From JAXLXE01 sp046328115 (GTDB lineage: Bacteria > Chloroflexota > UBA6077 > JACCZL01), in contig JAXLXE010000004.1 of the NCBI GenBank assembly GCA_046328115.1, forward strand, positions 186,001-250,000: a stretch of DNA of 64,000 bases, given 5' to 3'. Each line of letters opens with the position of its first letter. Positions within the stretch are counted from its first letter, which is position 1. The notes under the pieces were generated by a model. That model was not told where the DNA came from. It was given only the letters and a program-made list of their open reading frames with translations, and did not search any database. Positions 18,115 through 26,085 of this stretch are shown here, piece by piece. The position numbers were made by a program, and so were the translations under genes.

Positions 18115-18223
18115 GGTTCAACCTCGCTCATCTTCGCGTTTCTCGAGTAAAGCCAGGGCCAGACAGACAGCCCGCTCCTCGCGTCAACGTCAATATAGCG
18201 AACGGGCGCAAATGGTGCCCGGC

Positions 18224-18799
18224 CTACTCCGGCTCGAACTCCAGCGTAGCCTCCACCAGCATGCCATCGCGCAGGTACACCACGGGGACGGACGCACCGG
18301 GATCCACAGCGGCCATGCCCGTCTCAAGGTCCGCCGCCTTGCGGATCAGCGAGCCGCGGAATCGCAGCAATATGTCACCGCGACGCAGGCCGGCCCGATC
18401 CGCCGCCGAGCCCGGGCGGACTTCGCCCAGCTCCACGCCACCACCGCCAGCATCGCGCACGCCGGCACCCAGCTTGACCCGGGGCTTCGGGGGCTCCTCT
18501 TCAGCAGGCTCCTGGGGTCTGGCGTAGCGGGCTGCGATGCGCTCCAGGCGGGGCCGGTCAAACCCCACCACCACGTCGTTACCGGCGGTGATCACCGGCA
18601 CGCCCATCTGGCCGGTGATCCTGAACAGGTTCTGTGCGGCTGCCCGATCCACCGAGACATCTACCTCCCGGTACGGCACGTTTTTCCCGCGAAGGAACTC
18701 CTTCGCCCGTGTGCACCAGGGTCAGGTAGGTGTGGTGTAAACGGTGACGGGAGCCTCGCCGATCGTCGTGCCGCCGACGGGCATACCACCAATTGACAC
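18224..18799 (-). CDS. glutaredoxin-PDZ protein, predicted selenoprotein (in-frame UGA = Sec26)
   Basis: One frame runs from GTG 18799 (GAGGGAGAG upstream; ATG 18784 is an alternative) to TGA 18224, broken only by TGA at 18724-18722. The 191-residue product has a glutaredoxin domain (residues 17-90) whose active site reads TTPT-U-PWC, so Sec26-Pro-Trp-Cys29 replaces the usual CPWC. Helix 1 (TRAKEFLRGKNVPY), the cis-Pro segment (TGQMGVPVI, Pro68) and DVVVGFDRPRL are all present. After an acidic Pro-rich linker comes a PDZ domain (about 108-190; VELGEVRPGSAADRAGLRRGDILLRF). A perfect hairpin follows the TGA at 18706-18689. It is probably a cytosolic thiol or selenol reductase. It precedes the aldehyde:ferredoxin oxidoreductase gene, 109 bp away. 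Confidence 0.82.
18689..18706 (-). promoter_or_regulatory. candidate bacterial SECIS hairpin for seleno-glutaredoxin
   Basis: Read on the minus strand, GCGAAGG, AGTT, CCTTCGC form a perfect 7-bp stem that begins 15 nt after the UGA. The loop AGUU contains the G-U dinucleotide, and the apex is about 23-26 nt from the UGA. Stem length and spacing nearly match the hairpin after the other in-frame UGA at 13650. Confidence 0.65.
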
Positions 18800-18890
18800 A
18801 GCAGGTCTCTCCCTCAGGGCGTGTCTGGCTCAGCGCGTGTCTGGCCGAGACCAGGCTACCAGTGAGTATTCCCTCCGGGCGGAATCGCGA

Positions 18891-20174
18891 TCAACGTGTC
18901 CGGCGGGGCCGGACGCTGACGAGGACGTTGCCAACGATGCCGGTGAGCAGCAGGCCAAAGACGCCCACCATCAGCAAAGGCTCGCCAAAGACGGGCCGTA
19001 GCGGCGAACCCGCCGGAAGCAGGCTGGTGGTGATCACGCCGGTCGCGCCCGCCGTGACGATCGCGGCCGCGTACGCCCCCATAGCCAGGCGCGGCCAGCC
19101 GCTCTCGCACTGGAATGCGGCGGCCACGGGCACCGTGGCGAGGCCGGCAACCGCGGCGAGGCCGGCCGGCACCCACGAGCCGACAGCGATGGCGACGATG
19201 AGCAGCACCAGACTCAGCCCGAGGCAGCCGCCAACCCAGTTGGAGGCCACAGTCTCCTCGCGCGACAACGCCAGCCGCCCGAAGCGGTTGAGGCGCAGCA
19301 GCAGGTTGAACACAGGCACGCCGATCCAGGTGGACAACACGAACAGCACGTAGACCAGCGCGACCGGCGCGAACAGGAGCTGGGTGGCGGGTGTGAGCGA
19401 GGCCACGCCGCCAAGCGCTCGGAACCCCAGCGCACCGCCGATGATCACCAGCCACTGCTTTCCCCCGCTGAGGCGGCCAATCCAGAGGAAGTAGCGCAGC
19501 AGCAGCCCATACAGCCGGTAGCGGGCTTTGAGTGCCTCCACCAGCCCGCGACGGGCAAGCTCGAGTCCGGGCTGGAGTCTGAGCGATTCGCGAAACGATT
19601 CGAGCGCCGCCGTGTACTCGGCCCGGTGGAGGAGCGCCCAGCCCTGATTGGCGTGGCTCACCGCATCCTCCGGGTTGCGCTCCAGCGCGCCCACGAGCGA
19701 TTGCTCCGCCTCGTCAAACCGACCGAGGCGGGTGAGTGCCATGGCGCGGAGGTTGGTGCAACCGATGTGCTCCGCGTCCAGAGCAAGCCCGCTGTCCGCG
19801 GATTCAAGCGCGCCCTGCCAGTCCCTTCGATCCAGCAGAATGTTGGCGAGCAGCGCACGGTAGTCGGGATCCGATGGATCCAGTCGGATGGATTCACGGA
19901 TCGCGGAAACGGCGTCGTCCAGGCGGCCGCTGTCGTGCAGCACGTCGGCGTGGGCAAAATGGATGTAGGCCAGGTCTGGCCCAAGCACTATCGCTGTGCT
20001 GGTCTCAGCGAGCGCATCCTCCAGCCGCTTCTGTCGAGCCAGGCAGAGGCCCAGGACGGCGTGTGCTACGGGGCTGTCTGGCTCCTCGCCTAGCTCCTGG
20101 CGCAGCTCCTGCTCGGCCTGTTCCAGGCGCTGCTGGCTGAACAGCAGCAGCCCGCGCTGCAGATGAGCTCCCAC
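18891..20174 (-). CDS. TPR-repeat protein with C-terminal membrane domain
   Basis: The 427-residue protein has about six tetratricopeptide repeats in its first 215 residues (for example SPVAHAVLGLCLARQKRLEDAL, DYRALLANILLDRRDW, ALSHANQGWALLHRAEY-type units). A membrane region of about six helices follows, ending in the basic tail RPRRTR. It begins 7 bp after the AAA ATPase gene and is surely co-transcribed with it. It looks like a scaffold at the membrane, possibly a partner of the ATPase. No named family is recognised. Confidence 0.75.
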   Translation of the reverse strand: MGAHLQRGLLLFSQQRLEQAEQELRQELGEEPDSPVAHAVLGLCLARQKRLEDALAETSTAIVLGPDLAYIHFAHADVLHDSGRLDDAVSAIRESIRLDPSDPDYRALLANILLDRRDWQGALESADSGLALDAEHIGCTNLRAMALTRLGRFDEAEQSLVGALERNPEDAVSHANQGWALLHRAEYTAALESFRESLRLQPGLELARRGLVEALKARYRLYGLLLRYFLWIGRLSGGKQWLVIIGGALGFRALGGVASLTPATQLLFAPVALVYVLFVLSTWIGVPVFNLLLRLNRFGRLALSREETVASNWVGGCLGLSLVLLIVAIAVGSWVPAGLAAVAGLATVPVAAAFQCESGWPRLAMGAYAAAIVTAGATGVITTSLLPAGSPLRPVFGEPLLMVGVFGLLLTGIVGNVLVSVRPRRTR

Positions 20175-20181
20175 CCTGGGC

Positions 20182-21531
20182 TTACAGCTTGAGGTATTTC
20201 ACGATGTCGTCGTACACGCCGCCCTGGTTAGAGTACAGCGCGTAGTTGCGCGCAGTGGCAAACCACTCGCGCGTGGACGGCTTCACGGCGCGGGCGGCGG
20301 TGGCGAGGTCCGCGGTAGTGATGGGGCGCGGCACGCCGTCCCGCAACGCCTCGCGGAGCTTAAGCTCCACCGCCTGATCCACCACGGCCTTCAAATCCGC
20401 GCCAGAAAAGCCGTCCGTGCGATCGGCCACGCTTGCGAAGTCCACGGTGTCCAGTGGCTTGCCGCGGCAGAGCGCGCGGAGCACATCCGCCCGCGCGTCG
20501 CGGTCCGGCGGAGGAACGAAGATGATGCGATCGAAGCGGCCGGGGCGGCGGAAGGCGGAGTCCAGATGCCAGGGTGCGTTGGTAGCGGCCAGGATCAACA
20601 CGCCGTCATTGGAGCTCTGGACGCCGTCCATCTCCGAGAGGAACTGGTTGATCAGATGGCGACCGGCGCTCTGGCGAAGATCCGTCCGGCTGGCGCCCAG
20701 GGCGTCCACCTCATCGAAGAACAGCACGCACGGCTGCGCGCCGCGCGCCTGCTCGAATAGGTCGTGCAGGTTGCGCTCGCTGTTGCCCAACCACATGTCC
20801 AGCACATCGTTGATGCCCACCACCAGGAAGCCGGCTTTGATCTCGCCGGCGGTAGCACGCGCAAGATAGGTCTTCCCGCAGCCGGGCGGACCGTACAGGA
20901 GGATCCCGCCGCCTACGGACTTCCCATAGGCGCGATAGAGATCGGCGTGCGTGAGCGGGTGGATGATCTTGAGGCGGATCTCCTCCTTGACGGCGTCCAG
21001 CCCACCCACATCCGCGAAAGTGAGGGACGGTCGCTCGAGATCCGTGCGAGGCAACGGGGAGCGCTCGGTGTCGGGCGCGTCGCCGGCGGGGACACGGACA
21101 CGGGGTGGCGGCTCCACCGTGCCGGGCTGGACGCCGAGGCGCTGGGCGAGGTCTGCGTCCGCGAGGGACGGCTCTACCTCGATCGCGCGGCGATACTGGA
21201 GCTTGGCACGGTCGGAGTCCCCGGTGGAAAGGAGCAGGCGAGCATGGAGGAGCAAAGCGGAAGGCAGTGCAGACGAGCCGCGGGTCAGCTCCTCCACGAT
21301 CACGAACGCCTCGTTTGACTTGCCCTGTTGAAAGAACGCAGTGGCGAGGCCAAGCTGGAGCGCCGTGCTGCCCGGCGTGAGGGCAAGCGCGGCGCGATAC
21401 TCGACTTCAGCCTCGGGCGAGCGTCCCAACGACAGCAACGACTGAGCCAGGTGTTGGCGCAACGGAACGTTGTCTGGCGACAGCGCCAGCGCCTCGCGCA
21501 GTGCCTTGATCTGATCGTCCGGTCCTAGCAA
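20182..21531 (-). CDS. TPR-AAA+ ATPase
   Basis: In this 449-residue protein, residues 1-125 hold TPR-like repeats and residues about 168-400 a classic AAA module of the Cdc48/Vps4/spastin type. Walker A is GPPGCGKT (214-221), Walker B VLFFDEVDA (269-277), sensor 1 LAATNAP, and the arginine-finger region FRRPGRFDR. The C-terminal helical lid (FSGADLKAVVDQAVELKL) and a Vps4-like tail are present. It probably remodels or disassembles protein complexes, and the N-terminal TPR may bind the TPR membrane protein encoded next to it. It is the first gene of a possible five-gene minus-strand unit reaching the MoaD-like gene. Confidence 0.88.
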   Translation of the reverse strand: MLGPDDQIKALREALALSPDNVPLRQHLAQSLLSLGRSPEAEVEYRAALALTPGSTALQLGLATAFFQQGKSNEAFVIVEELTRGSSALPSALLLHARLLLSTGDSDRAKLQYRRAIEVEPSLADADLAQRLGVQPGTVEPPPRVRVPAGDAPDTERSPLPRTDLERPSLTFADVGGLDAVKEEIRLKIIHPLTHADLYRAYGKSVGGGILLYGPPGCGKTYLARATAGEIKAGFLVVGINDVLDMWLGNSERNLHDLFEQARGAQPCVLFFDEVDALGASRTDLRQSAGRHLINQFLSEMDGVQSSNDGVLILAATNAPWHLDSAFRRPGRFDRIIFVPPPDRDARADVLRALCRGKPLDTVDFASVADRTDGFSGADLKAVVDQAVELKLREALRDGVPRPITTADLATAARAVKPSTREWFATARNYALYSNQGGVYDDIVKYLKL

Positions 21532-21565
21532 CCTCGTGGCTCCCGCAATGCAACCCTCTGGGGAC

Positions 21566-21571
21566 TATATT
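21566..21571 (+). promoter_or_regulatory. -10 element TATATT close to the aroD-like start
   Basis: TATATT lies 10 bp before the ATG at 21582, so transcription would begin only a few bases from the start codon. No ribosome binding site is seen, which agrees with a near-leaderless message. No good -35 box is visible. Confidence 0.4.
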
Positions 21572-21581
21572 AGTCAACGCG

Positions 21582-22655
21582 ATGCAGAGCCTAGACGATC
21601 ACACGAGCGCCGGACCCGGTGTGCGGGTTCGACCGGCGCATCCAGCGCGCGCATTGCTGGCCGTAGCGCTGGGGGAGCCGACGTCGGAGCGGATGGCGGT
21701 GGCGCTTGGCCGGGCCGCGGCGTCCGCGGACATCGTGGAGCTACGGGTGGACATGATCCAGGAGGGGGAGCTGGACCTGCGCCGGTTGCTCCACGAGCGG
21801 CCGTGTCCAGTGATCGTGACCAACCGCGCTGCCCGCGAGGGCGGGCACTGGAGGGGCGACGAGGGAGCGCGGCTGGACGTGCTGCGCGAGGCGATGGACC
21901 TGGGCGCGGAGTATGTGGACGTGGAGTTGGACGCGGCCGACGCGCTGCAGGCCCGCGGCCGGACCCAGCGGATCGTGTCCAACCACGACTTCTCGGCCAT
22001 GCCGGCAGACTTCGCACACCGCTGGCGACGGATCGCCGAGGCCGGCGCGGACGTGGTGAAACTGGTGGGCATGGCCCGCCGCGCCGCGGATACGCTCGCA
22101 CCCCTGGACGCGCTGGCGGCCGCCGACAGACCCACCATCGCCATCGCCATGGGGGAGAGCGGGCTGTTCTCGCGGATCGCGGGGCTGCGCTATCCGGCCT
22201 GTTTCCTGACGTTCTGCGCTCTGGAGGACGGTGGCGGCACCGCCCCCGGCCAGATCGGCATCGCAGAGCTGCGCGGGACGTATCTCCCTGAGTCGATCGA
22301 TCACGGCACCCGGATCTACGGGCTGCTCGACGATCGGCGCGACGACGCGCAGATCCGCCGGTTAAATGAGAGCTTGAGAGCGACCGGACAGAACGCGCGC
22401 GTCGTGCCCGTGGTGGTGAGCGATCCGACGGACGCCGTGGAATCCATCCGCGCGCTGAGCCGAACGCACGTGGCGGGCTTCCTGGTGGCGCCGGCATTCG
22501 TGGAGATCGTTGCGGCGGCGCTGGACCGATTGGACCGGTCCGCCTGCCTGCACGCCGGCGTCAACGTAATCAGATGGGCGGATGGCGAGATCGTGGGGGC
22601 GTGGGGCGGTCGGATGGGTGACCGCCTGGCGATGCTGACCGGGTTGCTGGGCTGA
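21582..22655 (+). CDS. aroD: type I 3-dehydroquinate dehydratase fused to a degenerate shikimate-dehydrogenase-like domain
   Basis: This 357-residue protein starts with a type I dehydroquinate dehydratase. It keeps Glu53/Arg55 (ELRVDM), His135 (SNHDF) and the Schiff-base Lys160 (VVKLVGMA), plus the MGESGLFSRI loop. That domain ends near residue 235. The remaining 115 residues (RIYGLLDDRRDDAQIRRLNESLRATGQNARVVPV, then a GVNVIRWADGEIVGAWGG end) follow the N-terminal substrate domain of shikimate dehydrogenase. They lack the usual S-L-S and T-I-P-H-K motifs and the whole NADP-binding half. The dehydratase activity is credible; the extra domain looks inactive or repurposed. Confidence 0.82.
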   Translation: MQSLDDHTSAGPGVRVRPAHPARALLAVALGEPTSERMAVALGRAAASADIVELRVDMIQEGELDLRRLLHERPCPVIVTNRAAREGGHWRGDEGARLDVLREAMDLGAEYVDVELDAADALQARGRTQRIVSNHDFSAMPADFAHRWRRIAEAGADVVKLVGMARRAADTLAPLDALAAADRPTIAIAMGESGLFSRIAGLRYPACFLTFCALEDGGGTAPGQIGIAELRGTYLPESIDHGTRIYGLLDDRRDDAQIRRLNESLRATGQNARVVPVVVSDPTDAVESIRALSRTHVAGFLVAPAFVEIVAAALDRLDRSACLHAGVNVIRWADGEIVGAWGGRMGDRLAMLTGLLG

Positions 22656-22656
22656 C

Positions 22657-23481
22657 GTGTCCTGTCCATCGGGTCCCGTCTATCGCGACGGGCTCGCTTC
22701 GCTGTACGTCGCGGACTCCACTCGTCTGGACTTCCTGCCAAACGAGTCCGTCCACCTGGCGGTGACGAGTCCCCCCTACAACCTGGACGTCGCGTACGAC
22801 GATCACCGGGACAACCTGCCCTACGACGCGTACCTGGAATGGGTGGGCCGGTGGGCGCGGGAGCTGCTGCGGGTGTCGGTGGTTGGTGGGCGAGCGTGCA
22901 TCAACATCCCGCTGGACAGCAACAAGGGCGGGAAGCGGGCGGTCTACGCGGACTACGTGCGGGTGTTCCTGGAGGCCGGCTGGCACTACCAGACAACGAT
23001 TGTGTGGAACGAGCAGAACATCTCACGGCGCACGGCGTGGGGCTCCTGGATGAGCGCCAGTGCACCGTTCGTGACGGCGCCAGTGGAGATGGTTCCAGTC
23101 TTCTTCAAGGACGAGTGGCGGCGGGACAAGCGGGGAAGGACCAACGATATCGACCGCGATGAGTTCCTGGAGTGGAGCTTGGGCACCTGGACGTTCCCTG
23201 GAGAAACCACGTCGCGCTACAAGCACCCGGCGCCCTTTCCGGAGGAGCTGCCGTACCGGCTGATGCGGATGTACTCGTTCGTTGAGGACACCGTGCTGGA
23301 TCCGTTCGCTGGCTCGGGCACGACGTGCGCAGTGGCAAAGCGACTGGGGCGCAAGTCGATCGGCGTGGATCTGGACCCGGGCTACTGCGAGACGGCGGCC
23401 CAGCGGTGCGCGGCGACCGAGCCGTACCGGGCGCGCAACATCCCGCTCCCGCTGCCCACGCCGCGCCGCAAGGCGAAGTGA
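22657..23481 (+). CDS. orphan DNA methyltransferase (N6-adenine or N4-cytosine, beta-type order)
   Basis: GTG 22657 comes one base after the preceding stop, which suggests coupling. The 274-residue protein has motif IV TSPPYN at residues 37-42 and the SAM-binding motif LDPFAGSGTT near residue 213. Catalytic motif before SAM motif is the beta-group order. The sequence continues into AKRLGRKSIGVDLDPGYCE, as in site-specific methyltransferases. No restriction endonuclease gene is next to it, so it is either solitary (regulatory) or part of an unrecognised defence unit with the following minus-strand pair. Confidence 0.9.
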   Translation: MSCPSGPVYRDGLASLYVADSTRLDFLPNESVHLAVTSPPYNLDVAYDDHRDNLPYDAYLEWVGRWARELLRVSVVGGRACINIPLDSNKGGKRAVYADYVRVFLEAGWHYQTTIVWNEQNISRRTAWGSWMSASAPFVTAPVEMVPVFFKDEWRRDKRGRTNDIDRDEFLEWSLGTWTFPGETTSRYKHPAPFPEELPYRLMRMYSFVEDTVLDPFAGSGTTCAVAKRLGRKSIGVDLDPGYCETAAQRCAATEPYRARNIPLPLPTPRRKAK

Positions 23482-23502
23482 TGTCCATGGAGCAACCCTT
23501 AG

Positions 23503-24177
23503 TCAGCGGACCTCAAAGCACAGTCTTTCACCCGCGAGACCCTGGAGATCGCTGAGGACAATTGGCTGAGACGTCGATGCCTCAAGGTCGGGATACTGGC
23601 GGAGCATACCCGCTGAGCGCAGGTTCTCGATCTCCTGATGGCTCCGGTCACACATCAGGATGTAGTCAGGTCTCGACAGCGACGCGTGGCGCCGTAGCTT
23701 CGCCATCCGGAACGTCTGAACGACCGTGCTCAGTACGCCGGTTGGTCGGTCAATCGCCGGGGACGTGAACTGTCCGTAGTACACGGTTCCAAAGGAGATC
23801 GCCGACACCAATTTCATCTGTTGCGCGTCCGCGCTCATGTTGCCGAACCGACGCGTACACAAGACATCGAACTCGTCCCGCATCCGGATGGCGGCGGCTG
23901 CTGCACGAGCGGGGCCGTGAATGTACGGATCCTGGGGGAGCAGTTCACTGATGAATGTGAGGAACCCGTCCCCCACAAACGTATCGATCCTGAACTGCTC
24001 ACGGTGGTCGCATACGCGGTCAAGCGCATCTAGCGTCAGGGAGCTGAACTCGTGAAGGAACACGCGGGCTTCGTGAGGCGTGCAGCGAGTCAGCACCGGC
24101 GTGGAATTGAGGATGTCAGTGACGAACACGGTAAGCTCGGCGCGCTGAACCGATGGGTCCCCCCAGTTCATCCCCAC
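23503..24177 (-). CDS. divergent class III nucleotide cyclase-like protein
   Basis: This 224-residue single-domain protein follows the class III cyclase fold. It has VFVTDILNST with the first metal Asp (about residue 21), IDTFVGDGFLTFI with the second (about 68), SAISFGTVYYGQ for the central strand, and GVLSTVVQTFRMAKL where the Asn/Arg helix should be. There the Asn is replaced (VVQ), although an Arg remains, so the purine specificity of ordinary adenylate cyclases cannot be assumed. It ends an apparent two-gene unit, 8 bp after an unknown protein. Pyrimidine cyclases of Pycsar defence systems are relatives of this fold, but I cannot assign this one. Confidence 0.65.
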   Translation of the reverse strand: MGMNWGDPSVQRAELTVFVTDILNSTPVLTRCTPHEARVFLHEFSSLTLDALDRVCDHREQFRIDTFVGDGFLTFISELLPQDPYIHGPARAAAAAIRMRDEFDVLCTRRFGNMSADAQQMKLVSAISFGTVYYGQFTSPAIDRPTGVLSTVVQTFRMAKLRRHASLSRPDYILMCDRSHQEIENLRSAGMLRQYPDLEASTSQPIVLSDLQGLAGERLCFEVR

Positions 24178-24185
24178 CGCTCCAC

Positions 24186-24890
24186 CTATCGCGCGAGCGC
24201 GCCGTTGAGATCGCCAAATACCGCCTTCCCGCTGGGTAGCGAGTACAGCTCAAACTCATCCAGGTACTTGAACACCAATTTCCGCCCGTCCGCCTCTGCC
24301 AGGATTCGCCGGAGTCCGTCTGCCGTCGCCTGCAACGGGAGGTGCGGCGCATCGGTGCTCCCATGGAGCACCGAATGGTTACGCCACTCATCGAAGACAT
24401 CGATGGCCCCGAGGCTTAGGTTGTGGACCGCCGCTGGCGTCAACGCGTGAAAATTCCGACATGACCGTGTCTCCGCGGGCGCGAGCGGCGGATGTGGGAA
24501 TTCGACGTAGTGCCGAAAGTACGACTCCGTCTCCACAACGCGGAAATGCCCGGTCGCATAGCGCGCGCGACGGTGGCGGAGCTCCGCGATATCACCACTC
24601 TCGAGTAGAGCCAACAGGCCGTTGTCCTGGCCGTCGCTCGGCCTCAACAGGATGGGCCCGGTGATCACCCGTACGCAGGCATTTCGCTCCGCACGGATTC
24701 GCCGCACGGTCGCCAGAAATGCTGGGTCGTTGTACACGGACGGATCCGCTTCACCACAGAAGACCCGCACCGTACCACCGAACCTCACGCTCTCGAGGTC
24801 CTCAATGAAGGACCGCACCGAGTCGCGCACCGGGAGCCATTCGGGGGAGTCGTACGCGGCGCCGTTGGGCGCGTCCCGGTGGTCCATCAA
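24186..24890 (-). CDS. hypothetical protein paired with the cyclase-like gene
   Basis: This 234-residue soluble protein has no obvious signal or membrane segment. Visible traits are an alternating beta/alpha pattern in the first half (TVRVFCGEADPSVY, CVRVITGPILL, GDIAELRHRRARYATGHFRVVE) and a mixed C-terminal part ending KLVFKYLDEFELYSLPSG. The first half vaguely resembles the sensor-like PLD-type folds attached to regulators. The start at ATG 24890 is uncertain. It lies 8 bp upstream of the cyclase-like gene, so the products probably work together. Confidence 0.6.
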   Translation of the reverse strand: MMDHRDAPNGAAYDSPEWLPVRDSVRSFIEDLESVRFGGTVRVFCGEADPSVYNDPAFLATVRRIRAERNACVRVITGPILLRPSDGQDNGLLALLESGDIAELRHRRARYATGHFRVVETESYFRHYVEFPHPPLAPAETRSCRNFHALTPAAVHNLSLGAIDVFDEWRNHSVLHGSTDAPHLPLQATADGLRRILAEADGRKLVFKYLDEFELYSLPSGKAVFGDLNGALAR

Positions 24891-25215
24891 CGTACCTCTG
24901 CGGCGCGATGCGTCATACTGCGGAGCTCGAGGCCGGTTCCCCAGCCGGGGTAGGGAAAGGACGACAACGTGGAATCACTTGAAGTCCAATGGTTTGCGAT
25001 GGTATCGGGGGGCACGACCGAACTGCAACCCGCGACGGTGTCCATGGACAGACGACGGTCACTATCCGTCGCGACCCTCTATCTCACAAAACGCTGACAC
25101 GAGTCGCGACGAGTCGCGTAAGGAACGCACCGCGGCTCATCATGCTGTTACTGATGAAGACGCTCGCGAACTCCCCAGGTTCCGAGACTCAATCCGAGAG
25201 GGCAGACGCGCGGAG
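24891..25215. other. intergenic region, 325 bp
   Basis: This gap separates the minus-strand cyclase unit from the plus-strand nucleotidyltransferase gene and should hold both promoters. I see no consensus promoter and no convincing small gene. The only structure is a tandem GACGAGTCGC pair near 25096-25116 and a small CCCC/GGGG hairpin near 24941. A frame stays open across the gap into the next gene, but its translation looks random. Confidence 0.4.
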
Positions 25216-26085
25216 ATGACTAACACGCGTTCGGAGTTTCCAGTTTGGTTCCACGTCGACTCTATCGTGGCACATCTTGCAGGTGTGTCCGGCGTAGTCG
25301 CGGTGGTGCTCGGTGGCTCCTGGGCGGCTGGGCGGGCGCGGGAGGACTCAGACGTGGATCTGGGGCTGTACTACCGGGCGGCCACGCCGATCGATGTGGC
25401 GGCCGTGCGCGACGTGGCCAGGGCGGTCAACGACACGCCAGACCCGGTCGTCACCCAGATCGGCGGCTGGGGGCCGTGGGTCAACGGCGGTGCCTGGCTG
25501 ACCATTGGTGGGAGACGGACGGACTTCCTGTACCGCGATCTAGACTTCGTGGCAGAGACCGTCGAGGAGTGCCTGGCGGGGCGCGGGCGGGCGGACTACT
25601 GGCAGCAGCCGCCATACGGGTTCCACAGCCAGATCTACTGCGCGGAGATCCGCTGCTGCGTCCCGCTCCACGATCCCGAGGGCGCGATCGCGGAACTGAA
25701 GCAGCAGGTGGCCGTGTACCCGGAGGCGATGAAGCGCGGACGCGTGAGCTGGGGACTCTGGAGCTCAGGGTTCACGCTGGACAACGTGAAGCACGCACCG
25801 GAGCGCGGTGAGGCCTACCTGGTGGCCGGCTACCTGACCCGAGCGACGACCGAGCTGATCCACGCGCTCTACGCGCTCAACGAGATCTTCTTCATGAACG
25901 ACAAGTACGTCTACCGTGAGGTGGCAGAGTTCGCCGTGGCGCCGCCCGGTGTGATGGAGCGGGTCGAGGCGATTGTCTCGGGCGGACGATCGCCGGCCGC
26001 GCTGCGCAAACGGGTGGATGACGCACGGACGCTGCGCGCGGAAATCCTGACGCTGGCCGGCGACCTGTACACCCCCCGGTTCTAA
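25216..26085 (+). CDS. nucleotidyltransferase-fold protein
   Basis: The 289-residue protein starts at ATG 25216, with CGGAG directly before it. The N-terminus has the polymerase-beta-type nucleotidyltransferase signature: VLGGSWAAGRAREDSDVDLG, with GGS at 33-35 and the metal Asp pair at 46 and 48, and a third acidic residue in RRTDFLY. The C-terminal half is helical (RATTELIHALYALNEIFFMNDKY), as in the DUF4037-like and aminoglycoside-type families. It could modify a small molecule or be an antitoxin-like transferase; the substrate is unknown. Its end overlaps the convergent MFS gene. Confidence 0.78.
   Translation: MTNTRSEFPVWFHVDSIVAHLAGVSGVVAVVLGGSWAAGRAREDSDVDLGLYYRAATPIDVAAVRDVARAVNDTPDPVVTQIGGWGPWVNGGAWLTIGGRRTDFLYRDLDFVAETVEECLAGRGRADYWQQPPYGFHSQIYCAEIRCCVPLHDPEGAIAELKQQVAVYPEAMKRGRVSWGLWSSGFTLDNVKHAPERGEAYLVAGYLTRATTELIHALYALNEIFFMNDKYVYREVAEFAVAPPGVMERVEAIVSGGRSPAALRKRVDDARTLRAEILTLAGDLYTPRF

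Noticed and set aside
24622..25215. Upstream extension of the nucleotidyltransferase frame by about 200 codons
   Set aside because: The translation overlaps the antisense of the hypothetical partner gene and looks random; the fold signature starts soon after ATG 25216.
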